Below the pieces are notes generated by a model. That model was not told the DNA's origin. It worked only from the letters and a program-made list of their open reading frames with translations, and did no database searches. From Prochilodus magdalenae (Eukaryota; Chordata; Actinopteri; Characiformes; Prochilodontidae), in assembly GCA_024036415.1 (NCBI GenBank), contig JAMWET010001661.1, forward strand, positions 2,066,001 to 2,130,000: a DNA stretch of 64,000 nucleotides, in the 5' to 3' direction. Of the stretch, positions 12,090 through 22,439 are shown in pieces. Both the position numbers and the translations under genes were made by a program. How positions within the stretch are numbered: the first letter of the stretch is position 1; each line of letters starts with the position of its first letter.

Positions 12090-12235
12090 TCCAATTTTTT
12101 GTCACATCACATTTATAGAGATGTAAAGGTAAGTGAAAACTGTAGGTGTGTAGTCTCTTGCAATATTTAAATACAAAAAATAAACACATTAGATAATAAA
12201 TACATGTATATACAAATGACTCTATATATTATCTA
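12090..12235 (-). mobile_element. LINE 3' tail fragment
   Basis: The sequence beginning TTTTTTGTCACATCACATTT, followed by AGGTAAGTG and AATATTTAAATACA, is a diverged version of the LINE 3' end at 50330-50420 (TATTGTCACGTCACATTTTC and GTACTTAAATACAGAAAAT). It is a short, 5'-truncated insertion nested in the hAT element. Confidence 0.55.
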
Positions 12236-12669
12236 TCTATTGACTTACCATTGTTTGCCTCAAACGTATGTTTTGCGTGTTGCAGCTCTACAGTCTTTAT
12301 AAGTATTATTTCTGGCAGCATGTTTCTAGCCTGCAACAACTTCAACACAGGTGGCCCCCCAAAGTTTTCCACGACTGGCTGCAGAATTTCCCTTGTTGCT
12401 AGGCTACAGATAAACCAAGGTGAATACACAGGCTTAGTCACTGGATTCAATATTATTTAACATTAATCAGAATTTTTATGTTAAAACATGTGTTTGTGGG
12501 ATCTCCCGAGTCTGTTCAAGTCTTAAAGCACAAGTCTGATTTCAGGTGTAAGTCACTGATGGTAATGTCAAAGTTGAGTCGCGAATGTTATTTGAATTTG
12601 TTGAGTCCAGTTGCAAGTTATCAAACTTGTGACCTGAGTCCAAGCCACGTGATGACATCTCTGATAGTT

Positions 12670-13075
12670 AAAGACCTATGTGTGCTTGTTTTAGGACTGA
12701 GGTTATAGTGTTTTGTGTATGTAATGTCAACACCTGCAGGAGCTGTAACTGTTTAATTTAGTGCTGCATTTTCTTTAAGAGAAACCACGTTACTCGGCTT
12801 GACGATTGCTGGCCACTTTTGGTCTCTCTGGCATCTCTAAACTACAAGCAGGGTGAGATATGTGGAAGGATATGGAATGTACAGTAATAAGTATATATAT
12901 TGTTCATTTAAACTAGAAAAAAAGAGAGACAAAAAACACCCCAATATTGACATTTTAAGCTCCCTGGAGAAAACATTAGTCAGCTTGCATGTTTAAGAGG
13001 TAGTAACTTCAGGCTCCTGCATGAGGATGATGGGGCTATAAATATCTGCGGGGTGAGTAACGGGATTACTCATAA
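12670..13075. other. Non-coding DNA, no gene seen
   Basis: AT-rich sequence between the hAT relic and the Tc1 relic. Nothing was recognised. Confidence 0.4.
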
Positions 13076-13079
13076 ATAG

Positions 13080-13400
13080 AGAAGAGGTGGCACAGTGCAC
13101 TGAATGTCTTGTTCAAAGTGGAAAATGGGTAGCAAAGCAGATGTTAATGACCGGAGTGATTGCATTAGGGTATGCCAAAGACCATAATGTAAAAGAAGTA
13201 ACTAAATCTGCAGACGTATGGAAGCGTCTATCAGCAGTGGCAAAAATCCCAGTCTACAGGAAATTCTCCTCAGAACTGTGCCAGGGAAGGCATCCACCAT
13301 TTCTGGTCCAACTGCACAATTCTTTGATGCAAGAGTGTCTGAACACTAATCTGGCCTACATCCAGAAAGATGTCCAGCCCATACCAAATTGAATCGCACA
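13080..13400 (+). mobile_element. Internally deleted Tc1-like relic, copy A
   Basis: An open frame from 13087 to 13392 (101 codons, no internal stop) aligns residue by residue with the relic on the minus strand at 17880-18255. Both contain a segment like GVI-x-G-x-AKDH-x-KE, then VWKR, and both end in AYIQK/AYMQK followed by PNRI or PIPN. The first part resembles the helix-turn-helix start of a Tc1 transposase. The last part resembles its C-terminus (the family ends like ESMPNRI-x-AVI). The DDE catalytic middle is missing. A shared junction in two copies suggests a non-autonomous subfamily. Terminal repeats were not identified. Confidence 0.5.
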
Positions 13401-13659
13401 CAGGTGACTAATCTTTTGTCTGGTGAGCTTATTATCTACGTATGAGGAATCTGATTTATCTCATTTAGCAGCTCCAATTTTCTGCATCCCTGGTCTGGAA
13501 ATTGGCCTGATTATAAAGAGCTGCTTTTCAAAATCTGTATATTGAAATCTCTGTTTAGAGAAAGAAACTAAGGCCTGGTTGTTACATTATTGCATAATTA
13601 GCTAGCTAGCACCCTGTAAGTGTTGTACATACATTGCTGTGTGCTAGTTTTGCTACCTG

Positions 13660-14140
13660 TGTGAGGTTCAAAACTGACCAGTCGCTGAGGAGCCAGTAGG
13701 GGACCTCACCGAGCCACATTCTGAGCCAAGCAACACTCTCCGTACAATCCATAACAGCCTCTTATAACGACACCCTCCATCACTTCCTGCTCTGACAGCC
13801 TGCGCTAATGTTTGATTCTGTAGCTGAGCTGAGGTTAGCGCGCTAATGGAAGGCGTCTGCAGCCCCGCGCCGCGGCCCCTCTGTTTTATTACGCGGGTTT
13901 GCGATGTGAGTGATGTGTGGGTTATGGAGGGTTTAATGAAATGCAAGGCACTCCGTCATTGCCGCCGAAAAAGCCCAGACGAAGCGGAGCAGGTATTAAG
14001 TTTGAGGTTAAAGACAAAGCAAATAAACCGTGAATGCTTCACATCTGCATCGCGCTTCCCGTCTTACTTTATACTCTTCTCTTTCTCCATCTATCTCTCC
14101 ATCTTTATTCTGCAGAAAATGGGGGTCGGGACCCGGCGAT
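13660..14140. promoter_or_regulatory. Candidate conserved non-coding island
   Basis: A GC-rich, non-repetitive block with CpG sites between AT-rich flanks, containing the 12-bp palindrome TTAGCGCGCTAA at 13835-13846. Open frames exist on both strands but match no protein I recognise. The regulatory reading is inference from composition and sequence texture only. Confidence 0.3.
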
Positions 14141-14149
14141 AATTCTCCA

Positions 14150-14540
14150 CGAGTCATTGTCGTTTCTGTAGTGGAGTCGGAACATTTACTTTACATGGCC
14201 TTCAGAAAAGGAAAAGTACGGATGGTACAGTTAACTACGGGCCGCTGGAGAAGATGGAATCAAAACTGGTCATTACTGGCCAGGTAAAATATCTCATACA
14301 TGGAGGATCATACTGAGAGGAACTCAAAAAGGGAGAGAAGGAGAGAAGAAAATCAATAGTAACATTAAAATACAAAGGAAAAATATAGATGTGTGTGTGT
14401 GCACATGTTCGGAAACACTCATAATAATATTTTTTTATTAATTTACTAATAACCAAAGATGTAGACTGAAGTACTGAAGCTAGACTGTAACCGTGTTTCT
14501 AAACCCTGGTCCTGAAGGCACCCTGCACTGCACGTTTTAT
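14150..14540. other. Non-coding DNA, no gene seen
   Basis: A short GAGA-rich patch (about 14310-14350) and a short (TG)n run near 14390-14402. No gene or transposon recognised. Confidence 0.4.
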
Positions 14541-14544
14541 TAAT

Positions 14545-14795
14545 AGAGCTGTGGGCTGAAAGGGTGGGGCTAAACGGTCATAGGCTGAATGGGCGGGGCT
14601 GAACTGCTGTAGGCTGAATAGGTGGGGCTAAACCACTATAGGATGATCGGGCGGGCTAAACAATTGTATATCTGAATGAATTAGGTTAAACAGTAGGATA
14701 AATGGGTGGGGATACATTGTTTTTGGATGAATGGGTGGAACGAAACATTTGTAGGTTGAATGGGCGGGGCTAACCTGTGTTAGGCAGAATGTGTC
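14545..14795 (+). repeat. Minisatellite family G, locus 1
   Basis: About eight degenerate units of roughly 30 bp, each containing forms of GGCTGAATGGGCGGGGCTAA followed by a short spacer. Closely related units recur at 31331-32155 in the same orientation and at 36055-36160 and 43935-44395 in the opposite orientation. Confidence 0.75.
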
Positions 14796-14799
14796 AATA

Positions 14800-16345
14800 A
14801 GTGTAAACATCACATATATCATATATACAGTCAGTCGTTTAGTTCCTCCGTGATTGTAGCTTTTCTTTCTCATTCACACAGGAGTTAAATTCTTGTTACA
14901 GTGAAGGATCTGGAGGATACATAAAGATCTTTTAAGCTGCTGCTACAATCACGGATGAGTAACATGCATTGTGCTGCAGCTGGGATCCTCCAGCATGACG
15001 AATAAGGGTTTGAAGGGTCAAACTGGAAAAATGAATGATATTAATAATTTAGCACCCTAATGAGTTATTAAAGGGTCAGTTTAGACAGCATAAGTTTACA
15101 TACGACATCAAACACTGACACTTCAATGTACAGCATGTCTGGCACTGTGTGGAGACAATGGCTTTGTGTGTGTGGTCACATCTGTCCGTGTGATGGTGCT
15201 TTAGGGGAGCTGTCAAAGTGTCTCAGCTCTGCTAATGGGCTCACACAGAGAAAACAAAGTCACTTCCCTTTAACACACCCGCGGACAGAGGACACAAGCG
15301 CCTCCACAGCTGAAAGTCAATCGACATGACATGATAAAATCACATCTACTTCCACACGCACACCTCCTCCACATTGTTATCTGATCTGAATCTCGATTTT
15401 AATCTGAAATACATTAATGCCTGGACTTCTCCAGTGCCTCCTCGGGGAACGCTCCCTGTAATCGGGATTAGAGTGCTCTCTAATTGTTCTTTTCTGCGAG
15501 CGCCAAGTGATCTAATGACACATTCACGTTTAAAGGCAGATGGAGGTGGTCTCATCAGAGACAGAATGAGAGAGAGAGTCCCCCTGAGAAACTGAAAGAC
15601 ATGGTGTGAAAAAGACTGTCTGATAAGAACATATTAATGCTAGTAAGTGCAATCGGTTATGTCTATTGTTCTTTTTAATAAATGCAATATATGTTTAAGC
15701 CAGGAAATGCAACTGAGCCCCAAGTGGGGCCTTGTTTATCACTTTAACAAAAATATGAAAAGATAAAGTGATAAAAACAGAACAAGGAGCAATGAATTGA
15801 GTTTACATTTTAAGTAATACCTCTAAAAGCAAAAAAAAAGAAAAAAAAAAGAAAAAGTGTTACCCTATGGGAAATGGGTGTCTGGTTTCATAACCACATG
15901 AACAAAATGAAATATTGATGAAGTAACACAATTTGTGTTAAAACATCTTTAGGGAAACATGTTTTGACTGAAAGCCATGAACACATTAAAAATCCGAGTT
16001 GGGCTTGTATGGCAAAGTTTATGTACATAAATAGAATGATCTGAGGTTTAACTCCCCATTGCTAATGTTGGCTAACTGAGGGAAGTGCAGACTTCTATCC
16101 CTACTTCCAGAAACCCAGATACCTTGAGATACTGTCCTTTATATTCCCAAATATTTCATTGAACTTTAATTGAAAATACATTTAAAAATAATCAATGCCA
16201 GTCAAAAGAGAAGTGCAATCCAGTTTAAGGTGTTTCAGTTTTAAGAAACGTTAGCTAATTACAGATGAGATCTATCACCTTTAATGAGACTGTTAAATGT
16301 TAATAAAATTAGTATAACTCTACATCTAGTTAATGTTAGCTTAGT
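14800..16345. other. Non-coding DNA with a candidate conserved island
   Basis: The GC-richer, non-repetitive stretch at about 15190-15600 stands out from AT-rich surroundings and contains TAAT-bearing motifs. An AAGAAAAAA-type run lies near 15830-15855. A small inverted repeat, ATCACTTT/AAAGTGAT, lies around 15739-15772. No gene is seen. Confidence 0.35.
15190..15600. promoter_or_regulatory. Candidate conserved non-coding element
   Basis: Unique sequence of balanced composition with motifs such as ATCGGGATTAGAG, CTAATTGTTC and TCTAATGACA. Short open frames on both strands carry no recognisable domain. Such homeodomain-type TAAT motifs are frequent in vertebrate developmental enhancers, but that is suggestive only. 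Confidence 0.35.
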
Positions 16346-16348
16346 GTC

Positions 16349-16439
<91 letters not shown>
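16349..16439. repeat. (CTAT)n microsatellite
   Basis: An uninterrupted run of about 22 CTAT tetranucleotides, likely to be highly polymorphic. Confidence 0.97.
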
Positions 16440-17176
16440 ACATAACTGCACAAGCAGTAGTAATGTAATAATGATTAAAGGGAATTTTTTTCCCCATTTT
16501 TTTATTATACTATTTTCTCTCTGTCCTGTACAGTTATTTGTGCTAAAAGCTAAAAGTACATGCCAGAGCGAGAAACCCTGTTCCAGCCATTTTCTCTCCT
16601 GTACAAGGTGATGAATTTTATTTTTGAATTAAATATACTTTAGTTGTGTTTTGGTAACATCGAAGCATGTAAATTCCTGAACACTAACAATGAGCCTAAC
16701 AGGTCCTCTAATAAGCTTAAAGGGCATTACATCATGTAAACACATTGACGCTCTGTGACTCTAAGCACTGTTCAGTTCTTTATTGTATCACAGTGTACCA
16801 CTTAGCATTTTGAGACATAAAATTAACGTAGCTTAGCTCAAAGGGGCCGTGATATGATGCGTCTGCTACACTGTAGCCTTAATGCATAGTACATACACAA
16901 TTTTTGAAGTTTCTAATTTGGGCTTTTTAGAACAAAGAGCAAAACCTTAATTAAGCCTCGGATTCTTAGGTACAGGACCGGTGGTGAAATGAAAAAAGTG
17001 CAGATCCATTTTTCTAGTGTTGAAGGTAATGCTTTTCAGTAGAAAAATGCTTGTTGCCCTGGTCAAATAAAACCCAAGGAACTTTAAGATCTGTGGTTTG
17101 CTCACAGAAAAATGTAATAGTATCCAGTGATGAAGCGTTCACAGAAGAACAGCGTTCCAAGACCATCTAAGGTTAT

Positions 17177-17211
17177 CTGGTAGCGGTCATCTCCTTCCTG
17201 ACCGCTACCAG
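17177..17211. other. Perfect 13-bp inverted repeat (hairpin)
   Basis: CTGGTAGCGGTCA (17177-17189) and TGACCGCTACCAG (17199-17211) are perfect reverse complements separated by 9 bases. It could extrude as a cruciform or fold in RNA. The stem is too short for a microRNA precursor and no downstream poly-T supports a terminator. Confidence 0.85.
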
Positions 17212-17214
17212 GAC

Positions 17215-17560
17215 ACATAGCAGTGTCCAGTCTCAGAGCGGCTCGCCCACTGACCCATTCTCCATTTGCCCTGCGCCACCTGCATGCCGCCGCTCCCGAG
17301 CTTCATAAATCAGTGTGAAGGGCTCGGAGCGTCCGCAGCCCGTTACCGTGCTCCTCCGCCGCCGATGAATCATATTAGGAGGATAATGAACCGTTTAATG
17401 ACCTGCGTGTTGATTTATCAGACGCTCTGAAGAGGCCAATTTAAAAATATAATGCTATAAGTCACGGAGCCGCTGGCCGGCGGTCTCAGCAGGCCCGGCG
17501 CGGCCTTCCCCGGGCACACTGAGCGCGTGTTAATCAGGCCGTCGTTAAGGGACGGCGGTC
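17215..17560. promoter_or_regulatory. Candidate conserved non-coding, CpG-containing island
   Basis: The most GC-rich unique block in this part of the window, with several CpG dinucleotides and motifs such as CATAAATCA, ATGAATCATATTAGGAGG and GTTTAATGACC. No plausible coding frame. Regulatory status is inferred from texture only. Confidence 0.35.
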
Positions 17561-17879
17561 ACTTTTCATGTAGTAGCCCCCGTGCCTTTCCCCCACTGAC
17601 AGATTGTGCTCTGCCAGAAGGAGGTGGGAATATTTCTGCCAGGGCCTGGAGCTCTCCGCTCATCGTTAGGCTGAGGAATCTCCACAGCGGGTGGCCAGAC
17701 TGCAGCTTTTCTTACACAGCACTGCCTGAGAGTAACAAAACTCCACTGCTTCACATTTATATACTGCAGCGAGCAAAAGGGTGGAGCCATCAGACTAAAT
17801 GCATATTCCTAATAAGCTTAAAGACGTTTTTGATCTAAAGGTTTATCCTGAAACGTGACTGAAACATTTCTAATAGCGT

Positions 17880-18255
17880 GTAATACCTCAAAGAGCATTA
17901 TTAACAGCTGTGATTCGATTTGGCATGGACTCTGCAAGTTTCTGCATGTAGGCTACATCACTCTTCAGCCACGCTTGTGTAAAAGTGTTGTGCATGTGGG
18001 ACAGGTTTAATGGATGCACAGTTTCCTGTAGATGTTCGTCACTGCTGGTAATTCTGTATGATCTTACGCTTCCATACACCTGCAAATTCAGCTTCTTTCT
18101 TTGCACTATGGTCTTTGCCACGCCCAAATACAATCACTCCTTTAATCCAATCATTAACATCTGCTTTACTACCCATCTTCCACACATCTAAAGAGACATT
18201 CACTGCACTGTTCCACCTCTTCCCAATCTTCCCAATATGTAGCCCAACCATACTC
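17880..18255 (-). mobile_element. Internally deleted Tc1-like relic, copy B
   Basis: Reading the minus strand from about 18251, the frame runs GLHIGKIGKRWNS, then GVIVFGRGKDHSAKKEAEFA and GVWKR. This is a helix-turn-helix start like Tc1 transposases. After a frame change it runs AYMQKLAESMPNRITAV, like the Tc1 C-terminus. The catalytic DDE domain is absent. The layout, including the junction after VWKR, matches the copy at 13080-13400, so both derive from the same deleted ancestor. Neither encodes an active protein. Confidence 0.55.
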
Positions 18256-18330
18256 GTGTAATGCTTGTGTAATTACACAGTTTACATTTTATTAGGTACT
18301 GCAGATGTCAGAGTCCGCTCTTTATAAATA

Positions 18331-18331
<1 letters not shown>

Positions 18332-18418
<87 letters not shown>

Positions 18419-18468
18419 TTATATATACATATATATATATATACACATATATATGTACTATATATATA

Positions 18469-18533
<65 letters not shown>
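18332..18533. repeat. (AT)n tract, about 200 bp
   Basis: Nearly pure AT dinucleotides interrupted by a few TTT, AC and GT positions. It is self-complementary and likely to form cruciforms and to be unstable. It yields a spurious Tyr-Ile open frame on the minus strand. Confidence 0.97.
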
Positions 18534-18534
<1 letters not shown>

Positions 18535-18539
18535 GACGT

Positions 18540-18920
18540 AACATACTGAACTGACCACACGAGCACACACACTGTTAACAAACATTCAACTTTAGCAAAT
18601 AAAAAGAAAGCAGAAGAAAGAACCAGTGTGACAGGACCTAAAGAGATGTGTGAATATCTGTACATATGCATAAATACATTTAATACAATAACTATAATAC
18701 GAATATTATAGAATGATATGTATGTATATATATCTATATGACATTTTTATGTTTATCTATATAACATTTGCAAAAATTAGCATGAGCACAGCTGGGTAAA
18801 TAGACACATTTTTAGACCCTATGGTACAGAATGGGTTATACTTTAATACAATGAAGGAGGCTTGTTGGTTTTAATTTAGTTTAAAGTCTGAGGTGTCCAC
18901 TGTGGTTACTAACAGCTAAA
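18540..18920. other. Non-coding DNA, no gene seen
   Basis: AT-rich flank of the AT tract. Nothing recognised. Confidence 0.4.
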
Positions 18921-18929
18921 GTGCATGCT

Positions 18930-19245
18930 GTGCTGGCTTTGATCGTTCTGAGTCTTTTACCAGTGGGAAGTGTCTGGAGGAGGTGATGTCCAGGAGGACA
19001 GGATGGGCGAGGTCAATTGTAACCTTGCAAGACTGCTTCATTACTCTGCTGTTGTAGATGTCCTGAAGCATTGGCAGACCATATCCGATCCTCTCTATTA
19101 TCCTGATTATGTGGAGTTATTTAGAGTTTTGGCTACTTTTTATGAGGTGGAGCAGTCAGACCAGATGGTTATGGATGATATGTCAGTATGGACTTGATGA
19201 CTGCTGTGTAGAGCTGGGTCATCAAGGTGCTCCGGACAGCTGACT
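18930..19245 (-). mobile_element. Degenerate LINE fragment (probable)
   Basis: The plus-strand text, for example GTGATGTCCAGGAGGACAGG and later GGACTTGATGACTGCTGTGT, has the look of the antisense of the reverse-transcriptase C-terminal region of fish LINEs, where such phrases recur. Stops occur in all minus-strand frames that I followed. This is recognised by resemblance only. Confidence 0.4.
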
Positions 19246-19249
19246 AGCA

Positions 19250-22240
19250 TTGTCAGTGAGAGCAGTGCAACCTAAATTAATCTGTTTTGACGATCAAGTG
19301 AAAATTGACTGAGTAATAAATCAAATAAAAATAATGGCTGACTTAATTATGAGGAGTCATCATGCACATCAGTACACATGTAATTATTTACAAGCAGATC
19401 TTGACCTCTCTAACATGGCAGATGCACAGATGATCTGCCTCAGATAGACAACAGCTAATAACATGCCAACTATGTAATTTATAATAAATCCACGAGTATT
19501 TCTGTCCATCCTTCCAGCACTGTGGATCTGAAAGGGTCTATCTGTCAGGAAGTCCTAAATGAGAAAAGGAGATGGAGAATGAAGAAGATCATTTTAGATA
19601 TATTTCTTGCCTCTAGTGCACCTAATGTCTTAACAGCTCCAGCCTTAGTTTATCTGCGGACGTACTGCATATTATTATTAAAACATCAAGCCAACTCACC
19701 CGGACCCTCCCACCAAACAGAGACCAAGCTGGTGTTGGTGGGGAAGAAGTCAAAATGTCAGCACCTGTAAGCAGCAGAACATTGTAAAGACAGGTGTAGG
19801 TCAGCGATTGGTTAGGAGCAATGAATGATGTAATTGTACTAAAGCTTCCATTTCTCATTATTACATATTTATGTTATAGGATATAATAGAATCATTTATT
19901 CTATTTCAAGACACTTAATATGGACTAAAGAAAGTTTAACAAGGCAAACGTATTAATATCTGCTAAAGCAAAAAAGTAATAGATTTAAATTAATGGAAAG
20001 GATCTTGAAAAGTAAAGTAAAAGTAAAGTAATTATGTCAACAAACATATATATTAGAATATATTGAGAATATATTAGATATTATATTAGATATTCAGAAT
20101 CAGAATCGTTATTTAGCCAAGTAAAGTCTTGGTGAGTCACATATGTATGACATTTTATGAACACAGACTATTAGCAAGTACTGCACTAAGGAAAAAGTAG
20201 AATCCAATAGAATAATGACAAAGAATAAGAATGTTGGTCTTTTATTTTAAGGTAAAATCTAAATAAATATAAGCAGTCATGCCTGTAACACTCCTTATGA
20301 TTTCAGCATGAATGGACAGAGCTAAACCTCTCTGGGCTGAAATCTGTGGATGTAAATTTGTCAGTTTGTAAATGCTTAAACATTTAACTAGACTCAGATT
20401 TCCATCCAAAAACAGTTAGAGTTGTTTTCTCATGAGATTGGCTCTTTTGCCATGATATCATGTTTTGCAGCCTATCTGGCCCGAGTTCAGCCGAGGTAGC
20501 TCAGCTCAGTGTTGCGTCTCTCTCCACTTTAATGCAAATATTCTGAGCTCAGCACTGTGCACATCAAATGTAATAAGTTCCCGGCTCTCCCCGAGCCACT
20601 TTTACTGTGCGGGGCGTGTCTATTGTCTGGAAAATGTGGTGATTTGTCACATTTTTCTTTCCCTCTCAGTATCCCACTGAGAATACTATCATGTGCTTCA
20701 GGATGGCACTTCGTTTCTGTGGATAAACGCAGCGAAGGCCGACCGGCATGTAGGAGCGATTGCCATACGGCAGAAGGGTGGGAAATCCAGTTGGAAGCAG
20801 AAATGAGAAAAATGAAAACACATTGGGGGGATGGAAATGAACGTGTGCTCCGCCTGGGCCACGTTACAGCCTTGTAAAGACTCTCCCATCATGCAGATGT
20901 GTCATGCAGATAAATAGCTTTTTCCCTGGGAATTGTTTTGTGTAGCTGAGATGATGGAGTGAATGTTCTGGAGACGAGTAAAGATTCAGATGTAAACATG
21001 TGCGCTGTAGAGCCCGTCACTCACCCAGTACTATCCAATGGAACATCTCTTGGATGCCACCTGCATATGAAAACATGCATGTCTGGATGATAACTTCATA
21101 GGAAAAGTGAAATTTTAAGTAAAATGGTTTAGAATTTCTAGTTTTCCTTACATATATCTGACCTCGGAAATGAATTTGATTACCAGTCTTTTGCGAAATG
21201 ATTCATGATGGAATCTTAGATTTCATCGCATTGCTGTTTCTGTTCACCACATGATTCAGATATATGTCAACCTCTAGAGATATGCAGGGCCAGGTTTATA
21301 AAACCGTGACGTAACAATGCTATGCCATGCCAAATGTGCTGCATGGTAAACAAGAGCTATTTATAAACTGTGGTAGTGATTAGCTTGCCGATGTCTTTAC
21401 ATGGTATTTTCATTAGTGTCCAAAGCAAAACCAACAAAATTCCACATGCATATGATACATATTGAAGAGCTCTGGTTGGCTGCCAGAATGTATACAATGA
21501 GAGCAATGAAGGGAAACAACCAAAGTATCTCAGAAACAGATCTACAAATCTTTAGGAATGATGTTGGGAAAATAATAGTAAACTGTTCTGTAAAGCTTTT
21601 AACTTTAATGCATCAACGCTGATTAGTTGCCATCGACTCTACTTGAATAACTGTTGACTTTTAAAAATCTGAATTCTTGCAGCCCCTACTGCTATCTGAG
21701 AAATAGGATTAAAAGCGAAGATTGCTCGCACTACAATTAATTCTATCAAGTAATTGGAAACGCTACATGTAGAATTGCTTTTTGTTCATTTGGATTGTGG
21801 GCTAAACCTGCCGTCCCCTCATAGGAGAGGGTCCTGTCCCAAGAAGATCTGGGGCTATTTTAAATTCATTTAATTCAGGCAGTTAAATCTGCTGACCTAA
21901 AATCTTGTCTGAGTGAGTCTTCTTCCTTCTCATGCTCTGCTACAGCTGCTGTTAGAAGGTTAACCAGAGCAGGATTGTTTTGTGTTATGAATTGCTGCCG
22001 GTGCATGTAAATGAAGGAAAAGTACAGAAAAGCCTCACACCACACAAGAGGTAGAACATGCCGCTAATCCTCGTTTATGATTCAGCAAACGTGTTACCAC
22101 CACGCTATTTACTCTTAACATCACGGTACATCTCCTGCTGCAGTTGATGAATCTGGCCCAGCAGCTTTAATATTCACAGCTTCCAGAATGTATAAATTCC
22201 CGGAACATTTCAACCATTCAATCATTAGCAGTCATAGCGT
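19250..22240. other. Non-coding DNA with a GC-richer block
   Basis: No gene recognised. About 20440-20920 is GC-richer and non-repetitive (a possible conserved element). A LINE tail scrap lies at 20092-20160. The remainder is AT-rich, including TATATT-rich patches near 20040-20095. Confidence 0.4.
20092..20160 (-). mobile_element. LINE 3' end scrap (probable)
   Basis: The sequence ATTCAGAATCAGAATCGTTA, then TTTAGCCAAGTAAAGTCTTG and GTGAGTCACATATG, resembles the reverse complement of a common teleost LINE 3' end, in which an AATCAGAATCAG motif precedes a GGCCAAGT motif. It is short, so confidence is limited. Confidence 0.45.
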
Positions 22241-22244
22241 TTAA

Positions 22245-22405
22245 CCTCCTGAGACCCCTGCGTCCTCATATGAGGACATTACATTTCTGCTTCTCTGCAC
22301 CATGATACTTTTTAAAATGCTGACCCTTTGGCCTCATATGAGGACATTGTTTTTTGCCAAAACAACTTCCTGTACAAAGACAACGTTTAGTTTTTATACT
22401 TGTTA
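22245..22405. mobile_element. piggyBac-like MITE, right-truncated copy
   Basis: It starts at an intact TTAA (22241-22244) followed by CCTCCTGAGACCC and aligns with the MITE at 6847-7058 until about 22405. Homology then stops and LINE-derived sequence follows shortly after. This copy keeps two copies of the CCTCATATGAGG palindrome (about 22265 and 22332), where the first element has lost half of one. The right terminal repeat is missing. Confidence 0.7.
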
Positions 22406-22439
22406 CTTACCTTTATTTGACCTGTTCTACAACTAAATA

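Larger units (their letters stand above)
9738..12663 (-). mobile_element. Decayed hAT DNA transposon, with nested insertions
   Basis: The left end begins CAGGGGTGCGAACAAGTCAC. The right end, read on the minus strand, begins CAGAGATGTCATCACGTGGC. Both continue into AAGTC/GAGTC-rich subterminal sequence, typical of certain fish hAT elements. The 8-bp flanks GCAGGTAA and ATAGTTAA agree at 5 of 8 positions, consistent with an eroded 8-bp target duplication. Between the ends, minus-strand remnants of a hAT transposase are recognisable at about 10490-10690 and 11100-11220. Nested inside are a solo LTR (10004-10408) and a LINE 3' fragment (12090-12235). The exact right edge is inferred. Confidence 0.65.
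16440..17870. other. Non-coding DNA with a GC-rich island
   Basis: AT-rich to about 17150, then a GC-rich CpG-containing block to about 17560. No gene seen. A perfect short hairpin is annotated separately at 17177-17211. Confidence 0.4.

Noticed and set aside
17177..17211. microRNA precursor
   Set aside because: The stem is only 13 bp with a 9-base loop, too short for a pre-miRNA, and the flanks do not extend the pairing.
18282..18671. 129-codon minus-strand frame rich in Tyr and Ile
   Set aside because: It is almost entirely the AT dinucleotide tract.
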